Source of the DNA: Kaistia geumhonensis
GTDB taxonomy: Bacteria; Pseudomonadota; Alphaproteobacteria; Rhizobiales; Kaistiaceae
DNA: 64,000 nt
Direction: 5' to 3'
Assembly: GCF_030815145.1 (NCBI RefSeq)
Contig: NZ_JAUSWJ010000001.1
Coordinates: forward strand, 1,178,001-1,242,000
Shown: in pieces, positions 63,881 to 64,000 of the stretch
Layout: every line of letters begins with the position of its first letter
Position numbering within the stretch: position 1 is the first letter of the stretch
Program-made: the position numbers and the translations under genes
The notes under the pieces: model-generated
What the model was told of the DNA's origin: nothing
Seen by the model: the letters and a program-made list of their open reading frames with translations, nothing else
The model's database searches: none

Positions 63881-64000
63881 GCCTCGCCCCCGCCGAAGGT
63901 GGCGGTGAGAAGGTCGGCGGCGATGCGCGCGAAGCCGCCGGCGCCGCCATCGGCACGCAGAGCCGCGACGGCGGCATCGTCGATATCCTCCCCGGCGCCG
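63877..64000 (-). CDS. GTA family protein (g10/DUF3356-like), partial
   Basis: Only the last 40 residues of this gene are inside the window (ending GGGEA). The position directly upstream of the rcc01693-like gene, with a GTGA overlap, and the helical Ala-rich C-terminus match the gene transfer agent family (DUF3356) protein. Family assignment rests mainly on synteny. Confidence 0.6.
   Translation of the reverse strand, partial: GAGEDIDDAAVAALRADGGAGGFARIAADLLTATFGGGEA

Overview
The window is a high-GC (visibly about two-thirds G+C), gene-dense chromosomal segment of an alphaproteobacterium, most likely a member of the Hyphomicrobiales (Rhizobiales). Reasons: a FeuP/FeuQ-type two-component pair, a TIGR02301-family protein, an RcGTA-type gene transfer agent tail cluster, a System I cytochrome c maturation cluster ccmIEFH next to degP, a second two-component pair and glnE, and GlpSTPQUV-like sugar/polyol ABC transporter architecture. 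The genus cannot be fixed from the sequence alone. No rRNA, tRNA, CRISPR array or IS transposase was found.

Layout. (1) 1-14.4 kb is mixed housekeeping: a truncated P1B metal ATPase divergent from its MerR regulator, an SMP-30 lactonase, wrbA, an MBL hydrolase, a DUF1499 protein, a LysE exporter, an SRAP protein, a NUDIX hydrolase, several small conserved hypotheticals, a PyrC-like dihydroorotase divergent from a YgfZ/HD-hydrolase pair, and a dual-specificity-type phosphatase overlapping a DUF454 membrane protein. (2) 14.4-19.9 kb: ppdK and kup, convergent, then a TadG-like membrane protein. (3) 19.9-33.8 kb is one carbohydrate/polyol utilisation region on the minus strand. A LacI regulator, a TIM-barrel isomerase and a Gfo/Idh/MocA dehydrogenase end at a strong terminator. 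They are followed by a long operon: substrate-binding protein, two permeases, a tiny membrane protein, two ATPases, dhaL, dhaM, HPr, enzyme I, an HTH-like protein and dhaK. The operon is preceded by an array of GTTTAGTGA half-sites. (4) 34-53 kb: pepN, a PAS histidine kinase, glnE, a two-component pair, degP, ccmHFEI, a glycine-zipper lipoprotein, feuQ-feuP and a small PepSY protein. (5) 53.3-56.7 kb is an accessory stretch: a holin-like protein, small membrane/secreted proteins, an AT-richer acyltransferase, and a candidate structured RNA with its own terminator. (6) 56.7-64 kb is the tail end of a gene transfer agent cluster (g10 to g15 plus a DUF2793 gene), cut by the right edge.

How it works together. 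Region 3 looks like a self-contained import and phosphorylation pathway. The ABC system brings in a sugar or polyol, the dehydrogenase and isomerase convert it to a ketose, and a PEP-dependent DhaKLM kinase with its own EI and HPr phosphorylates the ketose. Region 6 encodes tail tip and adsorption parts of a domesticated phage-like particle. Related intergenic GC-rich inverted repeats occur at 2.05-2.19, 20.95 and 61.4-61.56 kb, the last one splitting the otherwise compact GTA cluster.
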